This document shows, in pieces, positions 1-5,523 of a stretch of DNA of 6,294 bases (positions within the stretch are counted from its first letter, which is position 1; the number at the start of each line of letters is the position of its first letter). The notes under the pieces were generated by a model. That model saw only the letters and a program-made list of their open reading frames with translations, was not told where the DNA came from and made no database searches. Source of the DNA: Prevotellaceae bacterium UBA4361 (lineage in GTDB: Bacteria > Bacteroidota > Bacteroidia > Bacteroidales > Bacteroidaceae); NCBI GenBank assembly GCA_002393575.1, contig DGSN01000046.1, positions 7,819 through 14,112 of the forward strand. The letters are read 5' to 3'. A program made the position numbers and the translations under genes.

Positions 1-8
1 AGAATATA

Positions 9-85
9 GAATGAAGAATGAAAATAACTCATCCAATGAGCAATGTAAAATATATTCTTCATTCTTAATTCTTCATTCTTCATTT
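9..85. repeat. Inverted array of 7-base repeats flanking a small hairpin
   Basis: Two direct copies of GAATGAA (9-22) face a right-hand run of four 7-base units of ATTCTTC type (54-81, the second unit ending in A). The right-hand unit is the reverse complement, in rotation, of the left one. Positions 10-22 pair perfectly with 72-84 (13 bp), and 1-8 could instead pair with 51-58 (8 bp). A perfect 5-bp hairpin (CTCAT, loop CCA, ATGAG; 28-40) sits between the arms, and another (TAAGT, loop AAA, ACTTA; 85-97) lies just before the next gene's ATG. The region holds no gene. It could act as a terminator for a gene left of the window or simply be a repeat insertion; I cannot tell which. Confidence 0.7.
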
Positions 86-98
86 AAGTAAAACTTAC

Positions 99-506
99 AT
101 GAACTACGACGACATCATCAACCATCCCCACCACGTTTCGACGAAGCATCCGCAGATGCCCATGCTGAATCGGGCTGCACAGTTTGCACCTTTTGCTGCC
201 CTTACTGGTTATCATGCAGCCATCGAAGAAGCAGCTCGCCCCACGCAGCAAAAGCCTGAATTGGAAGAATATGACTACGAACGACTGAACCAAATCCTGA
301 TGCTGTTGATGGAACGCAACAACGAGTCCCCCACCCTCACCATCAGCTATTTCCAAGCTGATGCACGTAAGGACGGCGGTTCATTCGAACACATCACTGC
401 CCAGCTGAAAAGGATTGATGAAGTCAACCATCAACTCATATTGAACAATGGCATGTCGATTCCGCTTGCCGACATCATCGACATCGTGGAAGAACGAGGA
501 GAATAA
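99..506 (+). CDS. YolD-like family protein
   Basis: A 135-residue soluble protein with no signal peptide or membrane segment. Its first 45 residues carry the pattern I associate with YolD-like proteins: a NHPHHVSTKHPQM stretch (8-20), then RAAQFAPFAALTGY (25-38) and an EEAARPT stretch (43-49). A charged linker follows, then a C-terminal part with LKRID (103-107) and a short beta-like end. Family knowledge: yolD genes often lie beside Y-family DNA polymerase genes (UvrX/UmuC/DinB type), and the product is thought to assist translesion synthesis. The partner, if present, would be left of the window and cannot be seen. The ATG at 99 gives the family-typical N-terminus; no Shine-Dalgarno is visible, only an A-rich leader with a 5-bp hairpin. 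The stop codon abuts that of the convergent queA. The function is inferred from family resemblance only. Confidence 0.75.
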   Translation: MNYDDIINHPHHVSTKHPQMPMLNRAAQFAPFAALTGYHAAIEEAARPTQQKPELEEYDYERLNQILMLLMERNNESPTLTISYFQADARKDGGSFEHITAQLKRIDEVNHQLILNNGMSIPLADIIDIVEERGE

Positions 507-1739
507 TCAAGGAATGAGAATCGAGGAATCGCCGTAACTGAGGAAACGGAAATCGTGGGAAAGCGCGAAATCGTAAATCTTGCGCCAGTCGCCATGCACA
601 AAAGCAGAAACCAAGAGGAGAAGCGTTGACTGAGGCTGATGGAAATTGGTCACCATCCGCTTCACAATGTGATATTCATAGCCTGGGGCAATGATGATTT
701 GCGTACTGGTGTGAAGTGCTGCCAGACCATTTCGATTGAGATAGTCCAAGATGTTCTGCAAGTAATGGACAGTATCTTTCTCCTCACCGCAGTTTTCGTA
801 TGGCTCCCACTGGTTCACGTGCAAGTCCTCCTCCGAAGCATCGGGCTGAGTTTCAAGTTTCTTTCCTATATAATACAGACTCTCCAAGGTGCGAACAGAA
901 GTGGTTCCCACAGCGATTGCCTCGCCTCCATGCGCAATCAGTTTTTCAATCGTCTGTTTCTTCACAACAATAAATTCGCTGTGCATCTCATGGTCAGCAA
1001 TCTCCTCGCTCTTCACGGGCTTGAACGTGCCAGCACCCACATGGAGCGTGAGTTCTTCGCGGTCGATGCCTGCTGCATCGATGGCAGCCAGCACACGGTC
1101 GGTGAAATGCAGACCTGCCGTTGGAGCAGCTACCGAACCTTTGATTTTGGAATAGACCGTCTGATAAGTGCGCAGGTCGCTTTCCTGCGTCTCGCGATTG
1201 AGGTATGGAGGAATCGGTAATTCACCCACAGCCTCCAGCACTTCGGAAAAAGACACCGTGTCGTCATTCCAGGAAAACTCCACCAAATGCTTGGTGCCAT
1301 CGGCATTCTCCACATCATGTTGCAAACGCTCCACTGAAAGAAGTAGTTTTCTTCCCTTCACATCAATCTCCCGACTGAGTTTACCTTCTTTCCATCGCTT
1401 CAGATTGCCAATCATGCAGAGCCACTGGCAATGTCCGAGTGCAGAGAAATTGAGCTGGTAATCGAGCGGAGAAAATGGATTCATGCAGAACACCTCGACA
1501 AGTGCGCCAGTATCTTTGCGGAAATGCAAGCGAGCCTGAATCACTTTGGTGTTGTTAAAAACCATCAACGAACCCTCGGGCAAATACTTGGGCAGTGACG
1601 TGAACGTGTCTTCACTCACTTCTCCATGCTGATATACCAATAACTTACTGGAGTCGCGCTCTGCCAAAGGGAACTTGGCAATGCGCTCGTCGGGCAACTC
1701 ATAGTTGAAATCCTTGATGTGTATATGTTTTGTTTCCAT
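507..1739 (-). CDS. queA: S-adenosylmethionine:tRNA ribosyltransferase-isomerase QueA
   Basis: Cytoplasmic enzyme of queuosine synthesis. It transfers and isomerises the ribosyl part of S-adenosylmethionine onto preQ1 at tRNA position 34, giving epoxyqueuosine. Family blocks are clear: LMVFNNTKVIQARL (58-71), AAPTAGLHFT (204-213), LHVGAGTFKPV (232-242), GTTSVRTLES (278-287), TNFHQPQSTLLLLVSAF (364-380) and SYGDSS (401-406). At 410 residues it is longer than the E. coli enzyme (about 356). The extra length is mainly an acidic insert near 293-335, which I believe is common in Bacteroidetes but cannot verify here. ATG at 1739 gives a standard N-terminus. A run of ten T on the coding strand lies just upstream, and no good promoter is visible, so it may be read through from birA, 80 bases upstream. 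There is no room for a terminator of its own before the YolD-like gene. Confidence 0.97.
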   Translation of the reverse strand: METKHIHIKDFNYELPDERIAKFPLAERDSSKLLVYQHGEVSEDTFTSLPKYLPEGSLMVFNNTKVIQARLHFRKDTGALVEVFCMNPFSPLDYQLNFSALGHCQWLCMIGNLKRWKEGKLSREIDVKGRKLLLSVERLQHDVENADGTKHLVEFSWNDDTVSFSEVLEAVGELPIPPYLNRETQESDLRTYQTVYSKIKGSVAAPTAGLHFTDRVLAAIDAAGIDREELTLHVGAGTFKPVKSEEIADHEMHSEFIVVKKQTIEKLIAHGGEAIAVGTTSVRTLESLYYIGKKLETQPDASEEDLHVNQWEPYENCGEEKDTVHYLQNILDYLNRNGLAALHTSTQIIIAPGYEYHIVKRMVTNFHQPQSTLLLLVSAFVHGDWRKIYDFALSHDFRFLSYGDSSILIP

Positions 1740-1763
1740 GTTCTAAAAAAAAAATTAATGAAG

Positions 1764-1840
1764 TCACGCTCCACGCTTCACGCTTCACACTTCACGTTCT
1801 ACTCTTCACGCTTCACACTTCACGCTTCACGCTCCACGTT
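1764..1840. repeat. Eleven-unit phased heptamer array (TCACGCT type)
   Basis: Eleven consecutive 7-base units with no phase slip. From left to right they are TCACGCT, CCACGCT, TCACGCT, TCACACT, TCACGTT, CTACTCT, TCACGCT, TCACACT, TCACGCT, TCACGCT and CCACGTT. The array fills the gap between birA and queA and overlaps the last codons of birA, whose TGA stop is in the ninth unit. On the minus strand (the coding strand of both neighbours) the unit reads AGCGTGA. Because 7 is not a multiple of 3, consecutive TGA-bearing units rotate through all three frames. The array is related to the one at the left edge of the window: TCACGCT and TCATTCT agree at 5 of 7 bases. Confidence 0.9.
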
Positions 1841-2563
1841 TATAACAAATCGCACTTCCTTGAATTCATAGCGTTTCACCACGCCCGATGCTTTCCGCAA
1901 CAAAAGATGTCCTGTCGGTTCGATGTCAACAAACTCAGCCGTGAATCGCCCATCGGCATCTTCATATTCGTACCAGCCTTCTCGCCGATACAGTTTCGAA
2001 AGATACTGTTGGCGAAGTTCTTCCTGCTGTCCATTGAGAATCATATCATAAAAATGCTCGAACCCATCGATGATTTTCTGTAGAATCTCCTCCCTATCAA
2101 AGTCCTTTCCATAGATTTGCTTGAGCGAAACTGGATTGGGAGCGTTGGAACGGAACGTGGTCTGGTTTACATTCAGCCCTGTACCGATGATGCAGTTACC
2201 GATGTGCTTGCCCTGCAAGTCACACTCAATGAGCGTGCCACTGATTTTCTTGTCCTCGAAATAGATGTCGTTGGGCCATTTCACCTTCAACTGCTCATCC
2301 ACCGAGCTCACAGCCAAAGCAATGGCTTGACTGAGAACGAACTGACGGGATGGTGCCACAAAATCGGGATGGCACACAATGGAAAATGTGAGGTTTTTGT
2401 TCACTTCCGACTCCCACGAGTTGCCTTTCTGCCCTCGTCCCTTGCTTTGGTCGTCCGTCGTGATGAGTGTCATTTCGGGCAAAAACTCACCAGCATCTAT
2501 CAATTCACGAGCGTATGTGTTCGTGGAAGAAATGGAGTCTTTATGTATTCTTTTCTGTATCAA
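1820..2563 (-). CDS. birA: Biotin--[acetyl-CoA-carboxylase] ligase BirA, catalytic-domain only
   Basis: Activates biotin with ATP to biotinyl-5'-AMP and transfers it to the lysine of biotin carrier proteins such as that of acetyl-CoA carboxylase. Visible motifs: SSTN (12-15), the biotinyl-AMP loop GRGQKGNSW (42-50), KWPND (95-99), KKISGTLIE (105-113) with the conserved lysine of the active site, and GTGLNVNQ (127-134), followed by a small C-terminal domain. At 247 residues it lacks the N-terminal helix-turn-helix of E. coli BirA, so it is a monofunctional ligase and not the repressor type. The start is a TTG at 2563: upstream in frame a TAA follows within 21 bases with no ATG or GTG, and the next Met is residue 31, inside the fold. 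The last residues (VEREA) and the stop are encoded by the heptamer array. Likely transcribed from the divergent promoter at 2590-2597. Confidence 0.95.
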   Translation of the reverse strand: MIQKRIHKDSISSTNTYARELIDAGEFLPEMTLITTDDQSKGRGQKGNSWESEVNKNLTFSIVCHPDFVAPSRQFVLSQAIALAVSSVDEQLKVKWPNDIYFEDKKISGTLIECDLQGKHIGNCIIGTGLNVNQTTFRSNAPNPVSLKQIYGKDFDREEILQKIIDGFEHFYDMILNGQQEELRQQYLSKLYRREGWYEYEDADGRFTAEFVDIEPTGHLLLRKASGVVKRYEFKEVRFVINVEREA

Positions 2564-2589
2564 ATTATCTAAGAACTCAAATTACGCTA

Positions 2590-2597
2590 CAAAGGTA
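2590..2597 (-). promoter_or_regulatory. -7 box of the birA promoter (TACCTTTG)
   Basis: On the minus strand this reads TACCTTTG, an exact match to the Bacteroidetes -7 consensus TAnnTTTG. The expected -33 position (2618-2621) reads TTTT instead of TTTG, a partial match. A transcript starting a few bases downstream would have a leader of about 20 bases before the TTG start of birA. Confidence 0.65.
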
Positions 2598-2635
2598 CGG
2601 CAAAAAAATCTGCGAAGAAAATTTCCATTCATTTA

Positions 2636-2667
2636 TTTGGCATATAAGGATTGTTTGGCTAACTTTG
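2636..2667 (+). promoter_or_regulatory. tadA promoter, TTTG-N20-TAACTTTG
   Basis: TTTG at 2636-2639 and TAACTTTG at 2660-2667 are separated by exactly 20 bases, a full match to the Bacteroidetes sigma-ABfr-type consensus. The predicted transcript starts near 2673, about 25 bases before the tadA ATG. This supports starting tadA at 2698 and not at the upstream in-frame ATG (2467), which lies inside birA and before the promoter. Confidence 0.8.
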
Positions 2668-2697
2668 CTACATCAAAGCGTTAACTCAACAGAAAGA

Positions 2698-3138
2698 ATG
2701 GAACAAAACGAAGATGAGAAATACATGAGGGAAGCCATTGCGGAAGCCCGAAAAGCCTTGGCACGCGACGAGATTCCAATTGGAGCCGTGGTCGTTGCCA
2801 ATGGACGAGTCATCGGCAGAGGTCATAACCTCACCGAGACACTGCACGACGTGACGGCACATGCTGAAATGCAAGCCATCACAGCTGCTGCCGAAACGCT
2901 CAATGGCAAGTACCTTGAAAAATGCACGCTCTACGTCACAGTGGAACCATGTGTGATGTGTGCTGGTGCCATCGGCTGGAGCCAATTAAGCAAAATCGTG
3001 TTTGGTGCTGCCGACGAAAAACGTGGGTATCAGAAATTGGCTCCCCAAGCACTCCATCCCAAGTGTCAAGTTGTTTCGGGCATTCTGGCAGACGAATGTG
3101 CCCAAATGATGAAAGATTTCTTCAAGAAAAAAAGATAG
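2698..3138 (+). CDS. tadA: tRNA(adenine34) deaminase TadA
   Basis: A 146-residue cytidine/deoxycytidylate deaminase-fold enzyme that converts adenosine 34 to inosine in the anticodon of tRNA-Arg(ACG), so that one tRNA can read CGU, CGC and CGA. The zinc site is complete: HAE at 55-57 (His55 ligand, Glu57 proton shuttle) and PCVMC at 84-88 (Cys85 and Cys88 ligands). IPIGAVVV (26-33) and the TLYVTVEPC strand (77-85) are typical. The length is near the family norm (E. coli about 167). The ATG at 2698 is chosen because the promoter lies at 2636-2667 and residues before it show no family similarity; an ATG ten codons further in is a less likely alternative. A weak purine-rich AGAAAG precedes the start. 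The stop codon TAG lies within the stem of the terminator that follows. Monocistronic and divergent from birA. Some Bacteroidetes annotations call such genes generic nucleoside deaminases. Confidence 0.93.
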   Translation: MEQNEDEKYMREAIAEARKALARDEIPIGAVVVANGRVIGRGHNLTETLHDVTAHAEMQAITAAAETLNGKYLEKCTLYVTVEPCVMCAGAIGWSQLSKIVFGAADEKRGYQKLAPQALHPKCQVVSGILADECAQMMKDFFKKKR

Positions 3139-3170
3139 GCTCTTCCGAACCTATCTTTTTATTTTTTCTT
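3129..3170. terminator. Bidirectional intrinsic terminator between tadA and the DUF4834 gene
   Basis: An 11-bp stem (3129-3139 with 3150-3160) centred on GATAGG/CCTATC encloses a 10-base loop. A T-rich tract (3156-3170) follows on the plus strand, and a run of seven T (complement of 3127-3133) on the minus strand. It can therefore end tadA from the left and the psd-pssA-DUF4834 operon from the right, although for the latter it lies about 85 bases past the last stop. The tadA stop codon (3136-3138) is part of the stem. Confidence 0.8.
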
Positions 3171-3255
3171 GAGGATTGTCCATTCATTGTGCAGAATGCT
3201 TTTAATCTGATAGAGGTGATGTCCTTAGGTCAGTGCGCACGACAATCTTCTTCTC

Positions 3256-3546
3256 CTACTTCTTCGATACTTCTTCGAAATCCACGTACTCACCCTCATC
3301 ATCGCCAATTATCTGCCCATGACCAACATTTGAACGACTGCCACGTCTGCTTCTTTCATTTCTGTCGTAGCCTCCTGAATCCTGGCGATTGGCTTGTCCG
3401 TCAAACGACTGCTGGGAATCCTCCATGTTCTTCTTGAAACGGTTGAGCATCTTGTATCCCACTCCTATACCAAGCATGGCAAGAATCAGCGGAAGGACAA
3501 TAATGATAAACAAGATAATGAGTATGATTGTTAATAATGCTCCCAT
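3256..3546 (-). CDS. DUF4834-like small membrane protein
   Basis: A 96-residue protein with one strongly hydrophobic N-terminal helix (about residues 3-31, rich in Ile and Leu), then a basic stretch GYKMLNRFKKNME (30-42), and a low-complexity polar tail rich in Ser, Gly, Asn, Arg and Gln. It ends in an acidic DDEGEYVDFEEV segment. This layout matches the Bacteroidetes DUF4834 family as I remember it; the function is unknown. It is the last gene of the psd-pssA operon, 56 bases after pssA. By the positive-inside rule the basic tail is probably cytoplasmic, so the helix is a signal anchor (inference). The 3' end carries a perfect 11-base tandem duplication (3257-3278) that changes the reading frame of the second copy and creates the final SKK and stop. 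Confidence 0.75.
   Translation of the reverse strand: MGALLTIILIILFIIIVLPLILAMLGIGVGYKMLNRFKKNMEDSQQSFDGQANRQDSGGYDRNERSRRGSRSNVGHGQIIGDDEGEYVDFEEVSKK
3257..3278. repeat. Perfect 11-base tandem duplication at the DUF4834 gene 3' end
   Basis: TACTTCTTCGA occurs twice with no gap (3257-3267 and 3268-3278). On the coding strand the first copy read is TTC GAA GAA GTA (FEEV). The second, one base out of phase because 11 is not a multiple of 3, gives TCG AAG AAG TAG (SKK and stop). Confidence 0.9.
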
Positions 3547-3602
3547 AAACGAATGTTTTCTATTGCCAATGCACTAAAGACATGGAATAGCCGTAAAAAC
3601 TA

Positions 3603-4376
3603 TCATTCATTAACATCTTTTTCCCTTGAAATGCCTGTCATATACATCACTAAGCAAGTCAGGATATACAGACCGATGCAACCAGCCAATCCCTTACTCA
3701 TGGATTGGAGCACGAATCCACTATCAGCCGACAAACCACTAATTGCCATGATGCCAGCACAAACAAGCACAAAACCGAACTTCACCATTGTGTGCTTGTC
3801 CCTCATGTCGAAATGCTTGAATTTCAACGAGAACATCGGAATTTCGCTGATTAGCAGAAAGCAGAACATCAGCATGAATGCAAAAAGGAATGGAGCATTG
3901 AAACGAGGCGAAGTCAAATAAGCCTCCGAACTGGAAATAAACGATGCCCAGAAAATGGCACAAGCAGGCGTTGGCAGACCAATGAAATCCAAACGCTGAC
4001 GCTCGTCCAGATTGAATTTAGCCAAGCGATAAGCAGAAAAGGCTGCCAACAAGAATGCCGTGAACGGCAGGAACTTAAACCAGAACGGACTATAAAGCAT
4101 TTCTGGATAACGCACCTCCGTAAACAATGTGAAAATCATGGCAGAAGGGGCAACACCGAAAGTCACATCATCTGCCAAAGAATCTAATTCAATGCCCATC
4201 TTGCTCGGTGCTTTCAACAAACGAGCTGCAAAACCATCAAAGAAATCGAACACTGCACCCAAAATAATGAAAATGAAGGCGGTCGTGAAATGATGATGGA
4301 AACCGGCTCCCGTAGCTATGCAACCACAAATGAGGTTGCCACAAGTGAGCGCATTTGGTATAAAACGTCTGTTCAT
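3603..4376 (-). CDS. pssA: CDP-diacylglycerol--serine O-phosphatidyltransferase PssA
   Basis: Integral membrane enzyme that joins CDP-diacylglycerol and L-serine to give phosphatidylserine and CMP. The CDP-alcohol phosphotransferase signature is complete: D44-xx-D47-G48-xx-A51-R52-x8-G61-xxx-D65-xxx-D69, whose Asp residues bind the metal and CDP. The N-terminal NALTCGNLICGC stretch (8-19) is typical of the PssA branch. Several hydrophobic helices follow (around 31-46, 75-90, 97-115, 134-150, 163-178, 195-215 and 225-248), in keeping with a multi-pass protein of 257 residues. ATG at 4376 gives the family-typical MNRRFIPNALT start. It lies 61 bases after psd and is presumably co-transcribed from the promoter upstream of psd; psd consumes its product. 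I see no defects. Confidence 0.96.
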   Translation of the reverse strand: MNRRFIPNALTCGNLICGCIATGAGFHHHFTTAFIFIILGAVFDFFDGFAARLLKAPSKMGIELDSLADDVTFGVAPSAMIFTLFTEVRYPEMLYSPFWFKFLPFTAFLLAAFSAYRLAKFNLDERQRLDFIGLPTPACAIFWASFISSSEAYLTSPRFNAPFLFAFMLMFCFLLISEIPMFSLKFKHFDMRDKHTMVKFGFVLVCAGIMAISGLSADSGFVLQSMSKGLAGCIGLYILTCLVMYMTGISREKDVNE

Positions 4377-4406
4377 ATTTATCTATATAAAATTTGCTGA
4401 AGCACA

Positions 4407-4428
4407 GGCCAAAGCATCCACTTTGGTC
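4407..4428. other. Intercistronic hairpin between psd and pssA
   Basis: GGCCAAAG and CTTTGGTC pair in an 8-bp stem with one G-T wobble and a 6-base loop. No T-run follows directly in the transcribed (minus) direction, so it is unlikely to be a full terminator. It may set relative mRNA stability or expression of psd and pssA (inference). Confidence 0.45.
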
Positions 4429-4437
4429 AACAAGTCA

Positions 4438-5142
4438 TTACTTCAACTTTGCAATAATCGTCTCGTCACCCGTTGTCCGTTGCCCCAACTCCACACAGAC
4501 CTCTGTGCCAAGTGGAAGATAGACATCCACGCGCGAACCAAACTTAATAAAGCCCATGTGGTCGTCGATGAAGCAATCCGTACCTTCCTCAGCGTAGGTG
4601 ACAATTCTCCGAGCCATCGCACCAGCAATCTGTCGTGCCATAACCTGCTCACCATGAGGAGTTTCTATCACAATCATCGACCGCTCATTCTCCGTACTGG
4701 CTTTTGGCAGATAGGCTTTCATGAAATTACCCTTCTGATGTGCAACCTTCACAATCGTACCCTCACAAGGAATCCAATTGGCATGAACATTGACAAGACT
4801 CATAAAAATGGAAATCATCAAGCGACGGTCATGGAAATACTCATCCTCATCCACTTCTTCAATCACCACCACACGACCATCGGCAGGAGCAACAACAGTC
4901 TTGGTTGTTGGACCCTGAAACATGCGAATTGGGCAGCGGAAGAAATTGAGGAGAATGGCATAAGCAACAACGAAAATGCCAATAATTACGTAAGAAGTCC
5001 AGTGATTACCAATCAACCAAAGACAGAGTCCTACTACAATCGCCAACACCCATCCAGCCCCAATCAAGGTCTCCTTGCCTTCACTGTGGATGCGTATTTT
5101 ATTTCTACGCTTATTATGTATAATCGGTTTTTGTTTTGACAT
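4438..5142 (-). CDS. psd: Phosphatidylserine decarboxylase, short form
   Basis: Decarboxylates phosphatidylserine to phosphatidylethanolamine at the inner membrane. The proenzyme cuts itself to form a pyruvoyl group. Two N-terminal hydrophobic helices (about 25-44 and 50-67) precede the catalytic domain. That domain shows NFFRCPIR (66-73), APADGRVV (85-92), a VNVHANWIP segment (118-125) with His120, and the self-cleavage Gly202-Ser203 pair in IKFGSRVDVYLP (199-210), where Ser203 would become the pyruvoyl group. At 234 residues it is the short type, not the roughly 320-residue E. coli type. Cys70 stands where I would expect Asp in the FFRDP motif, a mild oddity. It is the first gene of the operon and uses its pssA neighbour's product. 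ATG at 5142 lies about 15 bases after the predicted transcript start. Confidence 0.95.
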   Translation of the reverse strand: MSKQKPIIHNKRRNKIRIHSEGKETLIGAGWVLAIVVGLCLWLIGNHWTSYVIIGIFVVAYAILLNFFRCPIRMFQGPTTKTVVAPADGRVVVIEEVDEDEYFHDRRLMISIFMSLVNVHANWIPCEGTIVKVAHQKGNFMKAYLPKASTENERSMIVIETPHGEQVMARQIAGAMARRIVTYAEEGTDCFIDDHMGFIKFGSRVDVYLPLGTEVCVELGQRTTGDETIIAKLK

Positions 5143-5162
5143 GGTAAATACAAAAGTAGTTG

Positions 5163-5194
5163 CAAAGGTAGCACAATTTCATCCAAAATGCAAA
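5163..5194 (-). promoter_or_regulatory. Promoter of the psd-pssA-DUF4834 operon
   Basis: On the minus strand a TTTG -33 box (5194-5191) is followed, after exactly 20 bases, by TACCTTTG (5170-5163), a full match to the Bacteroidetes vegetative promoter consensus. The transcript would start near 5157, giving a short leader to the psd ATG at 5142. A second TACTTTTG box (5158-5151) is probably too close to the ATG to be the main one. Confidence 0.8.
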
Positions 5195-5329
5195 TAAAAC
5201 AGTAAAATTATTGAAATCTGTCATTTTTCCTTGCATCATTTCTATAGGAAAAACACTTTCTTCCAAACCATTTTTTCATTTTTCAATAAAAAAAAGACAA
5301 AACCGAGGTGGTTATTCAAAAAAAATCAT

Positions 5330-5337
5330 TACCTTTG
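5330..5337 (+). promoter_or_regulatory. -7 box of the tRNA operon promoter (TACCTTTG)
   Basis: TACCTTTG matches the TAnnTTTG consensus and lies 54 bases before tRNA-Gln. The -33 box expected near 5306 is not recognisable; the sequence there is GA-rich. The stretch from 5195 to 5329 is AT-rich, and I see no gene in it. Confidence 0.6.
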
Positions 5338-5391
5338 CATCCGCATTTTGAGAACGGCATACAATTGTCTCTCAAAACGCTATTCAGGTCT

Positions 5392-5465
5392 TGTCCCGTG
5401 GTGTAACGGTAACACTACAGTTTTTGGTTCTGTCATTCCCTGTTCGAATCAGGGCGGGACAACCA
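5392..5465 (+). tRNA. tRNA-Gln (anticodon TTG)
   Basis: A full cloverleaf folds. Acceptor 5392-5398 pairs with 5455-5461 (7 bp), D stem GTGT/ACAC has loop 5405-5411, anticodon stem 5417-5421/5429-5433, variable loop CATT, and T stem CCCTG/CAGGG encloses TTCGAAT. The 7-base anticodon loop TTTTGGT puts TTG at 5424-5426, which reads CAA (and CAG by wobble). The closing pair of the anticodon stem (31-39) is T-T, leaving four good pairs. The discriminator is A (5462), and CCA is encoded in the DNA (5463-5465), unlike the next tRNA. It is first in a two-tRNA transcript. Confidence 0.95.
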
Positions 5466-5523
5466 CTAAGGAAGAACGCAAACCAGCTCAACGAGTCTGA
5501 AAACACAGCGAGCTCTTCCGAAA

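Noticed and set aside
639..1220. Long plus-strand ORF (193 codons) inside queA
   Set aside because: It is fully antisense to queA, whose conserved motifs span this stretch. The translation is rich in Ser, Leu, His and Cys and shows no recognisable domain.
1764..1840. CRISPR array
   Set aside because: The repeats are contiguous 7-base units with no spacers and no cas genes nearby.
2467..2697. N-terminal extension of tadA from an upstream in-frame ATG
   Set aside because: It overlaps birA and lies before the matching tadA promoter (2636-2667). The extra 77 residues do not resemble the deaminase family.
4318..5139. Plus-strand ORF of 273 codons across psd and the start of pssA
   Set aside because: It is the antisense shadow of two clear enzymes with intact catalytic motifs; its His- and Asn-rich composition is typical of a reversed coding strand.
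5231..5500. Plus-strand ORF of 89 codons over the tRNA promoter and tRNA-Gln
   Set aside because: It runs through a well-formed tRNA gene and a poly-A region, so it is a chance open frame.
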